Source: Tipula vernalis
Lineage: Eukaryota > Arthropoda > Insecta > Diptera > Tipulidae
Length of the DNA: 64,000 bases
Reading direction: 5' to 3'
Assembly (NCBI GenBank): GCA_958295665.1
Contig: OY282558.1
Coordinates: 351,831,034-351,895,033 of the forward strand
Below, piece after piece: positions 22,034 through 34,964 of this stretch. The notes beneath the pieces are model-generated. The model did not search any database. It saw only the letters and a list, made by a program, of their open reading frames with translations, and was not told where the DNA came from. Numbering within the stretch: position 1 is the stretch's first letter; each line of letters opens with the position of its first letter. Made by a program: the position numbers and the translations under genes.

Positions 22034-24020
22034 ATTACAACAAATACAAACAATCAATAGAAGAAAGTTTATGGAAATTACATTTGGTTAACTTTAATTA
22101 AGTTTTTTATGTTTATCTTAAAATCGCTTGAGATGGAGTTAGGGGTTTTTGTAAATAATAGACACCATTTCTCGCTCTATCTGCTAATAACCTGCCATTT
22201 TTATGAAGCTTCAGAATGCTTGACAGGTTTGCAGTTACAGGTTGCCGTTGGGGCATTTTAGTTCAAACTTCTTTATTTTAATTTAGGTTCTAAACACAAT
22301 TTAATTTTTTTTTTTTTTCAAAACTCAAGTTGAGTCTTTCCCAATTTTTTCTGTTTTGGTCGGTTTTCGTAAATGAACAATCGTCCATCTACATTTAGTG
22401 CAATTACAATGGCCCAAACCTAAAATTAAGAATCGCCCAAAAATTGTTTATTACATTTTGGAACGATCTTGCATTTTTAGTTTTTAGGCGATTTGATCCA
22501 TAACGAATGATCAAGAAAAAATTCATATCATAATTGTCAAAATATTAAGAAGTTTTCTTGGAATTCTGAAGTCATTAAATATATTTTAAATACTTAATGT
22601 AAACCAATCAACTATTGTCAATTCAGACAGATTCCTAAAGTTTTAGTTCATTACCATGTAATCTAAATGATTGGTTTGGTATAAAAAGATTGCAACGTGA
22701 AGAGAAAATCGTGGCTTTAATTCTAAAATTTATTTTTATTTTATTTAATTTTTACTTAGCTTTAAGTCCTTATTAGCAGTTTGATTTAGGTCTTTTTAAA
22801 TTTACGTAATCCACATGAACAGAATGATAAACCTATAATAAAACTTACGTTTTCAATACAGGAAGGTAAGTTCATGTCGTTGATATATATTAGGTATCAG
22901 AGGGGACCCAAAAGAAACCTTGTGTTCGATCTAATTTTCTCGCAGAATCGATACTAGCGAACTGGTTGATATTCAGGTGATTTAATATTCGCACATTAAT
23001 AACATGATTGAAGACATTGGGAGTATATCAGCAAGTTTGATACAATACGGAGACGTACCAGATCATAAAGTCAACACACTGAGGGTTGACAAGTTCACAA
23101 AGCTCTTTAATGGTCGTAGCCGTGACTCCATCGTATACTAATTTACTGTAATCTATTTCTTTTCAGATCAGCTTTGGTTCTGTTGTTTACCAATTGCAAT
23201 TCTTTAATTGCTTTGTAATTAAATAATTATATTTATTACGGTTAAAATTTTTTGTAAGATAATATTTTTTCTTTATAAAACTGATAAACTAGCTTTATGT
23301 ACGAGTATACTACTTTAGTAGAACTCATCAACAGCAGTTGATAGAATGGTTGTTAATATTAAATTTAAATAATAAATAAATTCCAGTAATGACTTCTAAT
23401 CGGTACTCACTTAAGCCCGAAACAAGTTCGTCGAACCACAAGTCTATATGTGATCGCGTAAGCCCACAAAAAATGTGAAGACGGTTAAACTAAAATCCGC
23501 AGGCGATTAGTAAAGAAGTTGTAAATTAATTAGCTGGTCTTAAAATAACGAGTCAAGTTATTATTACCTTTAGAAAAACTGAAAGGTATTAATAAAAATC
23601 TAAAGTTATTCAGGAATTCCGAACTATCTGTTATGTTAAATTCGGTTAATACTATATACGATTTTTGCTATCGTGCTCGCGAAGATAATTCAAAGAAATC
23701 ATAAAAAGCATTATGCGTTATAACCGCGATAAACACAACAAACATCTACAAGTTTGCAACGTGATATCGGTCTAACTTTGAACCTATTATCAATATAAAT
23801 AAGTTTCCGGACTGCAAATTCTAGAATATCTATAATAAAATGAGGAATTAGAACCAAATACCATATATTCATAAAATTGTGTGTACTACTATTAACCCAA
23901 CTCTCTGATATATAAATTATTTGAGTCACCCCAAGCAATCCCCGATTCTTCGTTTTTCTTAATTTAAAGAAAAATTCCTTATTCACCTTTTGATTGATCC
24001 CAGAATAACCCAGCTACTCT
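22034..24020. other. AT-rich stretch, no gene recognised
   Basis: Short open stretches only. A run near 23004-23145 (MIEDIGSISASLIQYGDVPD then KVNTLRVDKFTKLFNGRSRD) has protein-like composition and may be a fragment of a retroelement gag or host exon, but I could not assign it. Confidence 0.35.
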
Positions 24021-24023
24021 TCA

Positions 24024-26050
24024 TGTATATAGTGAAAAATACGTCAAATCACTAATTTTTGGAAGTCTTCATTTTCAAATTTCCCGCCAAAATTTTATTT
24101 TTGAATTTTCTCAATTAACGTCCAATTTTATACTAAAAACTTGCGCTAGCAAAATTTTTCGTTTTCGTGCAAAATACCTTTAATTATGACTCTACCTATT
24201 TTGAAATTTCAAAAATCGAATGGCAGATTTTTGGTCCTCTTACAAAAACTCGATTTTATTTAATTTTTCCAGGTTAAGTTTTTCACTCGTTTTTGTGATT
24301 CAAAATTAAATTTAAAACAAAAAATTATTGACAGTAAAAAAATTTATTACAAAACACGGATAGAAATTTAAAGATATTTATACGGTTAAAATTTAAATGT
24401 TATATAATCTTCAGTATTTGAATATTTTTTATAAACGAACGAGAGCACTTTTTATTTGGCATTCCTCACTTTTACTTATACTCGAAATATTCCCGTCGTT
24501 GACTGTTGATGATGTCTCCGGAGTAACAGGTGAATTTAATGAATTATTAACCGGTGATACCTCGTTTTCAACTTTTTGAAGTTTATTAGTCACCCGGTAA
24601 TAACATGATGTACAAATCGATGAATTTTCAGTTACATAAATCGAGCGCGGCAAACGAATTTTAATATAATCATTAACATTTCTTAAACTTTTAGAACATT
24701 TCAACTCAGGAAACGGCTTACAACACTTTTTGTACCCAACCATTATTACACTTATTATTTGAAATAATTTTGATGTTATTTAAATAAGCAAATGATTTAA
24801 ATAGAACTTCACATGTTAAACTAACTGAAATATTAATTTAAACACTAATTTATACCAAAAAATGTTAACAAAAACCACTGCTTATATTTTATGTTGTTTT
24901 ACAGGCCTACCTACCCCTTCTGTTATAATTAAAATTTTAAATATGCGTCATTTTGTTTCAAAAGATTACGTTACTGTTTATGTACCTGAACGTAATATTT
25001 TGGGACGCATTTTTAGGGTTGGAACAAACAAAATAAATGACTCAAACCAAAATTTATTTTTTTACTAATAGCTTTATGGGCTATCCCTAAACTACGTTAC
25101 GCCTTTGTTTGGGGAAGGAGTATTGATGGTCGTCACGATTAGGCTGGGGCAGGGAGAATTTCGTAAAAGATGACGTCATGTAATTATAAGAAGTTACTGT
25201 TATGGGATATTACATATGACATAATACAATAATTTGCAGGTATATTATTAGAGGCGTATTTCTTTAATATACCACTTACTTCATGTTCTTAAATGATTAA
25301 ATCATTGCTCACATATTCACTTTTGTGACGACTTGTGATGAAGGAGTGAGAGAGACGGAGTTAAGAATGGCCTAAAATAACTTGACGTAGTTTATGAACG
25401 GACTGTTACAAATTGTTTCCTCTTTGTTTTTTAATTTTCTATTAGAAGTAAGAATATACTAAAGATCGACGAAACAATTTTAAACAATTACATTATCAGG
25501 TCGAGCATAAATTAGTTAAAAATTGAAAATAACATAACAATTTGATTTTGTATTCCAAAAACGGGTAAATTGTCATACTTATTTTGCACGAAAACGAAAA
25601 ATTTTGCTAGCGCACGTTTTTAGCATCTTCAATAGAATTAAAGACGTAAAATTTAAAATTAAAATAAAAAAAAAAAAATTGGGCGATCATTGAGAAAATT
25701 CAAAAATAAAATTTTGGCGGGAAATTTGAAAATGAAGAAATTAAAGAACTAACCATTTTTATATTTTTTTATTAATCCGTATTAAATTACCTTTAAAACG
25801 AGCCCTATATCATAAATATCGGATATTTATTTTTCCTTTTACAGCCATAAACACAACATCATGTTTTTCATTTTTCTCAAAATTTGACACCCTGTATTTT
25901 AAACAACAACAACAACAACAAAAAAATCATGTTTACAAAATATTGTTTTTAACTAGTACTACCAATTGAAAACATAAAAAAAAAATTTAAACACGACTTC
26001 CGGTCCCATATACCAAATTTGTGATTTGACGTATTTTTCACCATATGTAT
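24024..26050. mobile_element. 2.0 kb element with long, layered inverted repeats
   Basis: Three blocks are mirrored. Outer: 24024-24058 against 26015-26049 (shared GTGAAAAATACGTCAAATCA). Middle: 24066-24115 against 25689-25738, 50 bases with no visible mismatch (TCTTCATTTTCAAATTTCCC start). Inner: 24133-24176 against 25580-25622, one mismatch (core GCGCTAGCAAAATTTTTCG). On the right, 276 extra bases separate outer and middle blocks and about 66 extra bases separate middle and inner blocks; the former include an ACACCCTGTA motif typical of mariner ends, so part may be a later insertion. The interior has one Cys-rich ORF. Superfamily unknown. Confidence 0.8.
24429..24743 (-). CDS. Cys-rich hypothetical protein inside the inverted-repeat element (104 aa)
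   Basis: The minus-strand frame starts MVGYKKCCKPFPELKCSKSL, continues to ICTSCYYRV (around residues 43-51) and then becomes polar and Ser/Asn/Thr-rich. The CC...C...C..C arrangement followed by a low-complexity Ser-rich stretch resembles the N-terminal zinc-binding part of multi-domain transposon proteins I have seen in insects and cnidarians, but I cannot name the family. It ends inside the element, so it is likely an N-terminal piece whose catalytic part was lost. No partner gene is visible. Confidence 0.45.
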   Translation of the reverse strand: MVGYKKCCKPFPELKCSKSLRNVNDYIKIRLPRSIYVTENSSICTSCYYRVTNKLQKVENEVSPVNNSLNSPVTPETSSTVNDGNISSISKSEECQIKSALVRL

Positions 26051-26164
26051 TTCACAACGTGAAACGCATTGATAACGTCACGTATTGATAATTTCATTCT
26101 TTTTACTCGCGTTAGACAATTGCATAAATAAAGAATTTCGCTTGTGTCTATATTTTTAAGAAAT

Positions 26165-26735
26165 CAGAATCACGGACGATAATCTGCAGAAAATCAATAT
26201 CAAAATCAAAATGACCCTTATTAGTCGTCAATACGTACACATCGGGATTGTCACATAAAAATCGTTTAGCTTTGTGAGCTGGTCGAATTTGTTGTATTTC
26301 ATCTTTTTAGAAGAAATTTTTTTTTGTCTAGTTATTGTTAAATCTAAAATACATATATCAAAATGTTTATATCTGTTCCTGATGTTGATCTATAGTATTG
26401 TCTCAACTAATTTAGAAAAAACACTCTCTAAATCAGGTACAATTCTAGAATAGGGAACAAAATCTCTCTTGAAAGGTACATAACAAAATATGTTACCGAA
26501 TTTTAGGATTTTTTAACGTTCTGAGATATTCCCAAACCTGTTACATCTATGATCCCTTCATTAACATTTTTGTGTCCCATATCTCTGCAGAAAGTTGTTT
26601 CTGCTGCAGCAGTGAGAGGTTACGTTGGTGAAAAAGCAAAAGGGATTTGTTCATCATTTGAAGTTGTTGACGAAATATTTTTAATTTTGATAATTCAACT
26701 TGTGTAAAAAAATTCATAGTAAAATGTATCAAAGT
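26165..26735 (-). pseudogene. possible Penelope-like reverse transcriptase N-terminal relic
   Basis: Minus frames around 26480-26390 give VPFKRDFVPYSRIVPDLESV followed by FSKLVETIL, and around 26310-26165 give DEIQQIRPAHKAKRFLCDNP then DVYVLTTNKGHFDFDIDF. The order (NFVPSP..vP.L..., then FL.DNPDI.I..ADKG) resembles the region before the RT core of Penelope-like elements. RT core motifs and the GIY-YIG domain are missing. Assignment is by memory and tentative. Confidence 0.45.
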
Positions 26736-27024
26736 AGCTGTTTGCTAGCGGATATTTTCGAAAAAGGAAGGAAGGTGTGATGCAAGTGGATATTTTTTTC
26801 GGATATTTTTTTATTTACCTTTTTCAATTATTTTATAAGTTTAAATAATAAATTTCTATATAACATCAAAAACCCATGAGATTTCTGTCACTTATTAAAG
26901 AAAAGTTTTTTAAAATTGTTCCTTTAAATAAATTTTCCTTATATATTGCTCAATAATAAAGTTCCAAAATAAAATTTTTAATCAAAAAATGTCTAATTTA
27001 TTAACTTTTTTCTCTTTTCTCGTT

Positions 27025-27274
27025 GAATTATCTCAACAAATACAACTCGAGCTTTGAGTTAGCCGGGGATTTTTTTATTTTTGCACTCGTAATTAGTATG
27101 CGTAGCAATTTAACTCGACAAAACTTTTGTCCAGGCAAAAACACTCGAGCTGCGCTCTCGTGTTTTTTCCGTACAAGTTTTGTCTCGTTAAATTGCTACG
27201 CATACTAATTGTTCGTAAAAATAAAAAAATATCCGGCTAAATCGAAGCTCTTGTTGTATTGCTGTTGATAATTC
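27025..27274. repeat. 250-bp near-perfect hairpin (foldback MITE or hairpin-RNA source)
   Basis: Arms of about 115-120 bases are inverted copies, with blocks such as AATTAGTATGCGTAGCAATT matching exactly and only scattered changes elsewhere. The turn is at about 27140-27160 (CACTCGAGC/GCTCTCGTG). Outer match starts GAATTAT on both sides. No ORF of note. A transcript would fold into a long double strand. Confidence 0.85.
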
Positions 27275-30200
27275 CTTACTGAACCAATTCAAAATATTTC
27301 TTTTAATACGTTTTTTATATGTCAATTACCCGGAAAAACGTACCATTTTCTACACCATAGCAACAAATCTTCTTATTTATGGTTTTTGCTAGCGCCAATC
27401 TTTTCGTAAACAATTTTTTAGTAGCTATAAATCTCTTTCCAAAGTCTCTACTTAATTGTTGGACAGCCTTGGAGCTTTCAATAAAATAATGAGGGCATAT
27501 CTGCCAGTAGGACCTAAGAATACGAAACTGATGGTTGAGACACACTTTAATTATTTTCTCAAAGTGCTCTTGTATTTAATATTATGAACTTATAAAAATT
27601 TGTTCCTGCTAGAAAATTGCACGAAACTTTCCGCAAACAGATAAAGAAAACCATGAAAGGATAACAAAAATTAACGAGAAACGATAGCATGTATCAATGG
27701 CGTAGCGAGAAGATTTTTCCTTCCGGAAGAAGTCCAATCTTGAACCAAATACAAGTGATATCAAAATCAAATCAACAAAAAGCGGCATTAAGAAACTTTA
27801 CGTCTTTCGAAAGATTACAAAAGATTAATGCCTTACGCATTTCATTTTGTAAAAGGTTTTAATCGAAAAAATAAAATGAAAAACAAAAAAACACATTCAG
27901 CTTCTTGCTACAAGTGTCCGTAAGTTTGCACATTCTCAATTAGAATTTTAATTGTAGGTTTTGAGACAAATTTTGGTTTTTATACGCAGAAACGGTTGCA
28001 AAAGTCCATAATCTTCTAGTTTGCAATTTTATAACGGTTTTGATCTGAGATTTGACTCCTCAATTTTTATATTTCACATAGTTTGAACATTTACAAAGCA
28101 AATTCTGAAAATAGTCTTGAATATCAAGGTAATTTGTACCAACTATGCTATAAAAGCATAACAAAATAATAGTAAGCAGTACTAAAATGAAATTTATCTT
28201 TGTATTATTTAAATAATGCAATTTTATTTATAGGGTTTTAATGTTAAATATCTTAAGGGCTAAAATATTTTGGAAAATTCCCGATTTATTAGAGAATTTT
28301 CTTCCTTTTCCAAAATATTTTTAAGTATTTATCCATAAATAAACGTCTTTTTCTAAACTATTTTAGCATAGTTTCAATCCTCTGGTGCAGGTGTTAGTTC
28401 AAATTTGGCTTTCAATTTTTATTTCGGTGCAAATTGTGGTCAATTTTACACAGTAGCATTAAAAGTAGGTTTTCTACAAGTCATTATTGTATCCATTCTT
28501 ATAAATAAGAATGAAAATTGTAAATTGTGGCAAACTGCTTAAAGGTTTATTTGGTCTTTCTAAATTTTAAATTACTAAAAATGGACAATAAGTGTATAGA
28601 ACAAAACCTGAAATTTTTAATACAAATAACAAATGTATATTCAAAAGCCATACCCATAAGACAATACTTAGTTATAAGCTTTAAATTTAAAAACTTTTAT
28701 TTTTTTTTTTTTCCATTAAACATTCTTTTTATGTTTCAATTATTCCAATTCCAAAAATAAACACCAAACAATGCTAGCCAACACACAATAGTAATAAAAA
28801 CAATATAAGCTTGTTGTTATGCATCCCCAGCTGTTCGAAAATTCAATCGAAATAAATAGGGCAAAATATAAAATGTCTCACTATGTACTACCGCGAACAA
28901 AAAATAAATAAAATAAAATAAAAATTCAGTGCGAAGCTCTCTCGCATCTTAACTGTTAATTTGAATATTTCCTATATAAAAATGTTTTAATTTAAAAACA
29001 GGATTTTTCATTCAAGGCAAGCATTTGTACAGTAATTTAATTTTGGTGTTCGAGATAATGAGCTTACAAAATAATTACCAATTCATCCAATTGGGGTGGG
29101 CGCATTTAATTATCGGTTTAACTCCAATATGTCAACCTACAAAAAAAAATGCTAGCATTTTATTAGCCTGGTTGGTTATTTCAAGCGGGCTAACTGCATT
29201 ACTATAAAGAATTTTAAAGTAATTCAAAAAGGAATTTTCAGATGATCTTTTATGGTCTTTAGATTACCATCATGCACATAATAATGTTGCAAATTACTTT
29301 ACACGAGATACTCTGTCGTCCTGAAAATTTTCCCTTTGTGTATATTCTTCTCATCTGCAAAATAGTTATGTAAATTTTTATCTGGTAATATTATAATCAT
29401 GGTTATATGGAAACAAAAAGTAAAAGTGTATAATAAAATGCTGCACAAGCTATACCAATTCGCCGCACTCAACTAAGTGTACACCAGGAATTCTATTATG
29501 CAGGTATTTTAGTTTCAAACAAAAATTGTAAATTTTTATTCGTAAGCGTTAAAATGATAATTAATTACCACCACAACATGGTGCGACAGGTCAAAATATA
29601 TATGAAACTTTTTGTTTTGTACTGTATACAAATTTGAATGAAAGTTTGGCTTATATATACATAGCAATATATGTATATACGAGTACATATGAGATACGAT
29701 GAGATATAAAATAGATTATCATCATGACACAGAACTAAAAAAAAAATTTAATTATTCAACATATACAAACATGTTTCCAGTATTTACTTATATAATTAAA
29801 ATAGTTGGAAATTATAGTAAAAAATTGTTTGTCGGGGCAATGATGTTTCAAAGTTCATTTTCAATGAATTCACTTATTTACGCAAGTATGTATATCAATT
29901 AGATCACGAGTTGAAGTTGATAAATTGTTGGATCATTAATCTTATTTAAAAAAATAAATACGACAGTGAATTGTTAAATTTTTAAACAAATTCAACTAAC
30001 CCTAACCTTATTGCTTTCTATATGCTTGAAAGGAATAAAGCTAGTTATAAAATAAAGCTTTTTAAAATAAAAAAAATCAGGAATAACAGACACTTCTTGG
30101 AAAACTGGGTGAAACAGCCTTTAACTTATGCTGGTTGAAATAATTTAAACAAACGCGATATTCGAATTCCAAATGTGATATAGTAAAGGGATAGACTTGC

Positions 30201-33200
30201 CGAGTTAATTAAAATATTTCGAAAACCGAAGCAAATTGTAACTATAAAGGCAACAAATCAAATGAAATTTTAATTGGCATTATCGCATAAGTACATCATC
30301 AATCAATTAGTCATTTCTGTGTTCAAATTTATTTACACAATAACAATGGAAATGATGTTTATTTAGTAATTTTAACAATTGATTCTACAACAGAGAGTCA
30401 AATTAAAATTGCGAACTTGACAACCAATTACCATGGCACAACCACAGAATATTCTTAGATTCTTTTAACCAAAATAAACATCTATATCAAAATTGATAGA
30501 TTTAATAAGCACCAGACAGCAAATACCATTTTTAAGTTAATGATGAATTTGAATTTCTTATTAATCAAACATAATTACTGACCAAATCTAATCAGACCTA
30601 TAAAAACTTATTATTAATAATATCGCCGTTGGTCTAACTCTAATGGATATAAAAATTGTTTATTTAGATTACCGCATGAAATTGATACCTAAAAATAATT
30701 CAGCAAACACAATTAATCGAGGACGAAGGTGAATAGGAAAAGCGGATAGACATTCTCTAAAGAGGTACTGTTAAAGTTAGCCGAAAGTAAAAAGCCGATA
30801 ATGCTTTTAGCTTGGTTTTAGAAAGGAAGACAAGTACTGCTTATTTTATTTTATAGAAGAGTTGAGATGGATTGTATTATCAATCCGCTCCACTTTCTCG
30901 TGGAAAACTTCGGAACATCCGACGAATTAAAAAAATACTTAAAATTGATATATAAATCCGCTTATAGAGTATTTTATCTGGGATGGATTATATTTATGTT
31001 ACAACGTTGACATTGTTGCTGAAAACCAAACAGTTCAATTATGTTCCATATGTCAATCATGTTCTAATTGGGAAATCTGGGAAAATTGAACATAACCGTT
31101 TTTCCGGATTGACAAATCAATTAAGCTTCTATTAATTTTTGAAAATTCGAATTTTTCCGGATTTCCCACATGGAAAATGGTTAACTTGGAACTGAAATTT
31201 TTTTCAAATATAAAATCTCATTAATAAAATCCATCTCTAGCCAGAACACTCCATAGGGGCTGATGTTATATCAAAATTATAAATTTATTGGGTTAATCAA
31301 ATTTTTTGAAATTTTTCACAAGTGGAACGACGTTTTCTCCATATATTGACTATTAACTAAAGCCTTCAACGCAATCCACCTGAAATATTCATATTAAGAG
31401 AAAAAAATCCTTTATCGACATTTTTCTTCTTGAAACTATAGTCTGCCAACTTTCGGCTGAACATAATCTTCTGTTATCGATTATATTCTTTATTTTCTGC
31501 TGGAATTTATAAAGGAATTAGGGTTAACTTTTCCTCTAACATTATTAAGGCTTAAAGAGGACGTATTCGAACAGAATCGAAATTATTACCAATAAAATCG
31601 TGATTTACTTCAAAATCCGGTGATCTGACTCGATCTGTGACTATTTTTGATAGAACAGTTCTAGCCGAAGGCTAATTTAACAAACTCAAGTAGGAAGCTC
31701 CTGTGGTATATCAAATCATATTAAACGTTATTTCTCATCTAATTTCGAATCTTTTCGATGCCGAAAAATCGACTGGTTCCTTTGAAAAGGAAATTAATGA
31801 TTTTAATTTAATGAATATTTTTCCGTACCAAGGTTTCGGGTTCCGCAAACTAAAAGAATTCCGGTACGAAAATGATGATGAGGTAGGATTGCAGGTGGTA
31901 AATTTTTCTCCAATACAAAAGTCTTCTTGTTTAATTTGTATACAAAATGGTAGAATACTTAATTTTGCTTATACACTTTATTGAATTTGATGGTTTATTT
32001 TTAATGGTTTTCCTATGATGGAAAATATTTTTATTGCGAGATGGTTACAATTCTTGTTGACATAATTTAACATATATGTCTCATTTTTATTATGAGCTCA
32101 CAATGTCTCTTGAAGGGTTAATTTATAAACTGACATTTGATAGGTTTTGAGTTAATTCTAAGATTATAGCAAATATTCAATATAAACGAATAAAGGTAAA
32201 CAAAATTATGTAAATTTAAATTAAATGAATTAAATTAATTATATTTGATTATTACAGATTAAGGTGTTTAATTACTGAACTGGAGAATATTTACAATAAG
32301 ATAAGTGTGAAATGGGATACGCTTTTATATACAAAGTGATTCTAATTTAAGTTAATTTCTTGTTTCGTTTTAGGTTATTTCATAGATGTCATCGATTGGT
32401 TTGGTGTAACTGTAGCCGATTTTCTGTCTCCAAAAAATATTGTTTGTCTTGACGAAAGCTGAAGTTTCCGCGAATGTAATAATGCCACTTGTAAATTTCA
32501 TATTAATACACAACATTTGAGTGCCAAATTGGAATCAATTCGAAAAATGAGGTCTACTAAGCAGTTACGAAGGTAACAGCAGAAAAAAATCCCGAATATA
32601 CAGATAAAATAATAATGACATGCTGCAGATCAGCCAGTGAGACGTGAGCTGAATGGTGATTTTATTTTATTCTAAAAAATCCAAATATCAGCAAAATCAA
32701 TATTTGTAGCAAAGAGCTGCTACCAATACTTCTGTCGCGCTTAGAAAGGACACACTCGTTTTTCTACGGTATTCCATGATTCCCGTCTCAGAAGAGTTTT
32801 ATATTCGTTAAAAAACTAATTTTCGAATTTTGAGTGTAAAACCTGTCAAATTTTGGATTGATAAATTTGATTTAAAGTACATCATACTGTAAACATTTTT
32901 TCATACAGCTACTACATTGAAGTTTCTCTAATTTTAAAAAGCTTCCAATTTTTTGCAAAACCTATAAAATATTTGAAAATTTCACTTCTGCTCAAAAATG
33001 TTATTTTAAAATTTGGTAAAAGGATAGGCTGTATGAAGAATTTACAATATCGATTGCAAATATTGAGTTTTCGCTATATAAATTCAGCTAAATAGGAAAA
33101 TAATTTTGTAAAACCACGTTCATTAAAGATGAAACACAAGGCCTTAAAATCAAAAAACGAATCTAAAAAACGTTGGTTTTAAAAATATTCATATAAGTAT

Positions 33201-33252
33201 ACCAGAATATATACACCAGAATCATATAAGTATATTAGGCCACGAGAAAACT
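27275..33252. other. 6 kb AT-rich stretch, no gene recognised; small hairpins
   Basis: No protein similarity could be supported. The longest open stretches (for example 27315-27545 on the minus strand, 31703-31984 on the plus strand) match nothing I know. Two hairpins: 28262-28277/28306-28321 (exact 16-bp arms, AAAATATTTTGGAAAA) and 31069-31090/31146-31168 (GGGAAATC-n-GG-AAAATT arms). Confidence 0.4.
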
Positions 33253-33255
33253 TCA

Positions 33256-33677
33256 GAGTTTTTAGATTGAAGGTTGGACTGAACATTAGTTAAAGGACAA
33301 TAATGTGTTTGTACCAGATAATCGTGACTATTTGAGAGTTTTTTTTTTCTTTGATCCCCTTCTCGAAACCACACAATAAATTCAAATAAAACAATTAAAA
33401 GGCAAACTTTTTTAAGTTGATTATGCTTTTGCTTGATAAAATCTGTTTTATATAAAAAAGGACGTTTTCGATCACTACGCTATCATCTTCAATTTTCATT
33501 TATAACTAGCGCCATGTTTCGGTTACTAGTTATAAATGAAATCTGAAAATGATCGAAAACGTACATTTTTTAAATAAAACAGATTTTATTAAGAAGTTTG
33601 TCTTTTAATTTTTGTATTTGAATTTGTTGTGTGGTTTCGAGAAGGTGATCGTTTTAACTCGAAAGAATCTAAAAACT
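33256..33677. mobile_element. foldback MITE, about 420 bp
   Basis: Most of 33353-33650 is self-complementary: CTTCTCGAAACCACACAA, AAAATCTGTTTTAT, ACGTTTTCGATCA and TTTCATTTATAACTAG each occur with their complement in mirror order around a turn near 33520. The outermost shared piece, AGTTTTTAGATT at 33256 and its complement near 33665-33676, is separated from the arm by about 75 extra bases on the left. No ORF. Confidence 0.8.
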
Positions 33678-34240
33678 TATGTTATAAAAACCACAGTGGC
33701 ACTAACCACACCACTACAAGAATTTAAAACAAGAATATCAATTAGGCAGCTTGCGGAGCGTGTGCTTACTTAAAACCACTTCTACACTCGTCTATTACAG
33801 GATCAAAGTTTAACTCGGCACTACTACATATAGCAGAAGTAGCATATTATGATGTTTGTTAAGATGTATCAAGATCCGGTCAAATGGTCAATTCACCGTC
33901 TGGATTAAAACGCCTCTCAGAAAAAATAAGGCATCGTATTGATTAAGCATAAAATACCGGATGGATAGTAAGCTCTTGTGGATGATTTGTTTCACCTGAA
34001 ATGTTACTAGAGCGAATGCTGCTAAATGATTTTAACGAAATGGTCAATGGTCGATCATCTTCTGAAAATTTAATAGACATTATCTATGGAACAAGTACAA
34101 TAAATTATTCTGTACATTAGTCGTTCGTTAAAGTTACATTTCTAGGTAAATCAAAACAACATCACCAAGATCCTCGTAAAATTGCCTGTTTTTTTTATAT
34201 TTAATTTTAGCTGTTTCTTTCAGAAAATCATTTAAAACCC
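33678..34240. other. non-coding stretch, nothing recognised
   Basis: No ORF of note and no similarity to known element proteins. Confidence 0.4.
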
Positions 34241-34317
34241 CGTAATCCCGAGGAAATCCCGAATAAAATAGAATCCGAGCGGAATTAATTTTTATTCGGG
34301 ATTTCCTCGGGATTACG
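34241..34317. repeat. hairpin with exact 28-bp arms
   Basis: Arm CGTAATCCCGAGGAAATCCC... (34241-34268) and its exact complement (34290-34317), 21-base loop. The arms are built from the same CGGGATT unit as the minisatellite that follows directly. Confidence 0.9.
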
Positions 34318-34475
34318 AGTTTTTGTACCTTCTGGATTTTGTACCCTCGTGATTATGTACCCCCGGGATTATGTATCCTCGGGATTTTGTACCCTCGGGA
34401 TTTTGTACCTTCGGGATTTTGATTTTCGGAATTTTGTCCTTTGGGATTTTGTCCCGCGGATTTGTCCCTCGGGAG
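34318..34475. repeat. 16-bp minisatellite, about ten units
   Basis: Tandem units of consensus TTTTGTACCCTCGGGA run from about 34321 to 34475. Early units vary at TT/TA, the last three shorten to 14-15 bases. GC content is well above the surroundings. Confidence 0.9.
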
Positions 34476-34964
34476 TACATCACCAACCCTTTTAAAATAT
34501 TAGTATTACTTCTCAGCGAACACTTTAAAATACAATTTGCACTAGCAGAAGAGCAAACAACACATCCAAATCAGTTCAAAAATAAAATCAAACATTGATT
34601 CATGTTTAAGATCGAAGATCACCAGAAAACACACACAATCACCTAGAAAGTAAACAAACTTAATAATAATATCCGAACAATATAAAAACACTGCAAAGTT
34701 AATTCATTTAGGGGGACATACTCGCACATCTCGCATATTGCAACAAATTGCGACTGTGAAAGATGGCGGATTTGCAACCCATTCTTTTATTTGCTAGAAA
34801 GTGCATTCTCAAGACTTCTAGCAAGTCCGCCATATTTGTTAATATTCAGCGAGATGCTGAATATAATTTTTGATATTTCATCTAAATACAAAACAACTTA
34901 ACCACAAAATATGTACAACAGTTTGAAGAAATTTTAAATAAAACGAACGAATATAATTTTTATA

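Noticed and set aside
22290..22500. Possible second Tc1-like relic on the minus strand
   Set aside because: A weak resemblance to a VWGCF..G.G segment only; not enough blocks in order.
34371..34598. 75-residue frame across the minisatellite
   Set aside because: Its Phe-Gly-Ile-Leu repeats are just the translation of the 16-bp tandem units.
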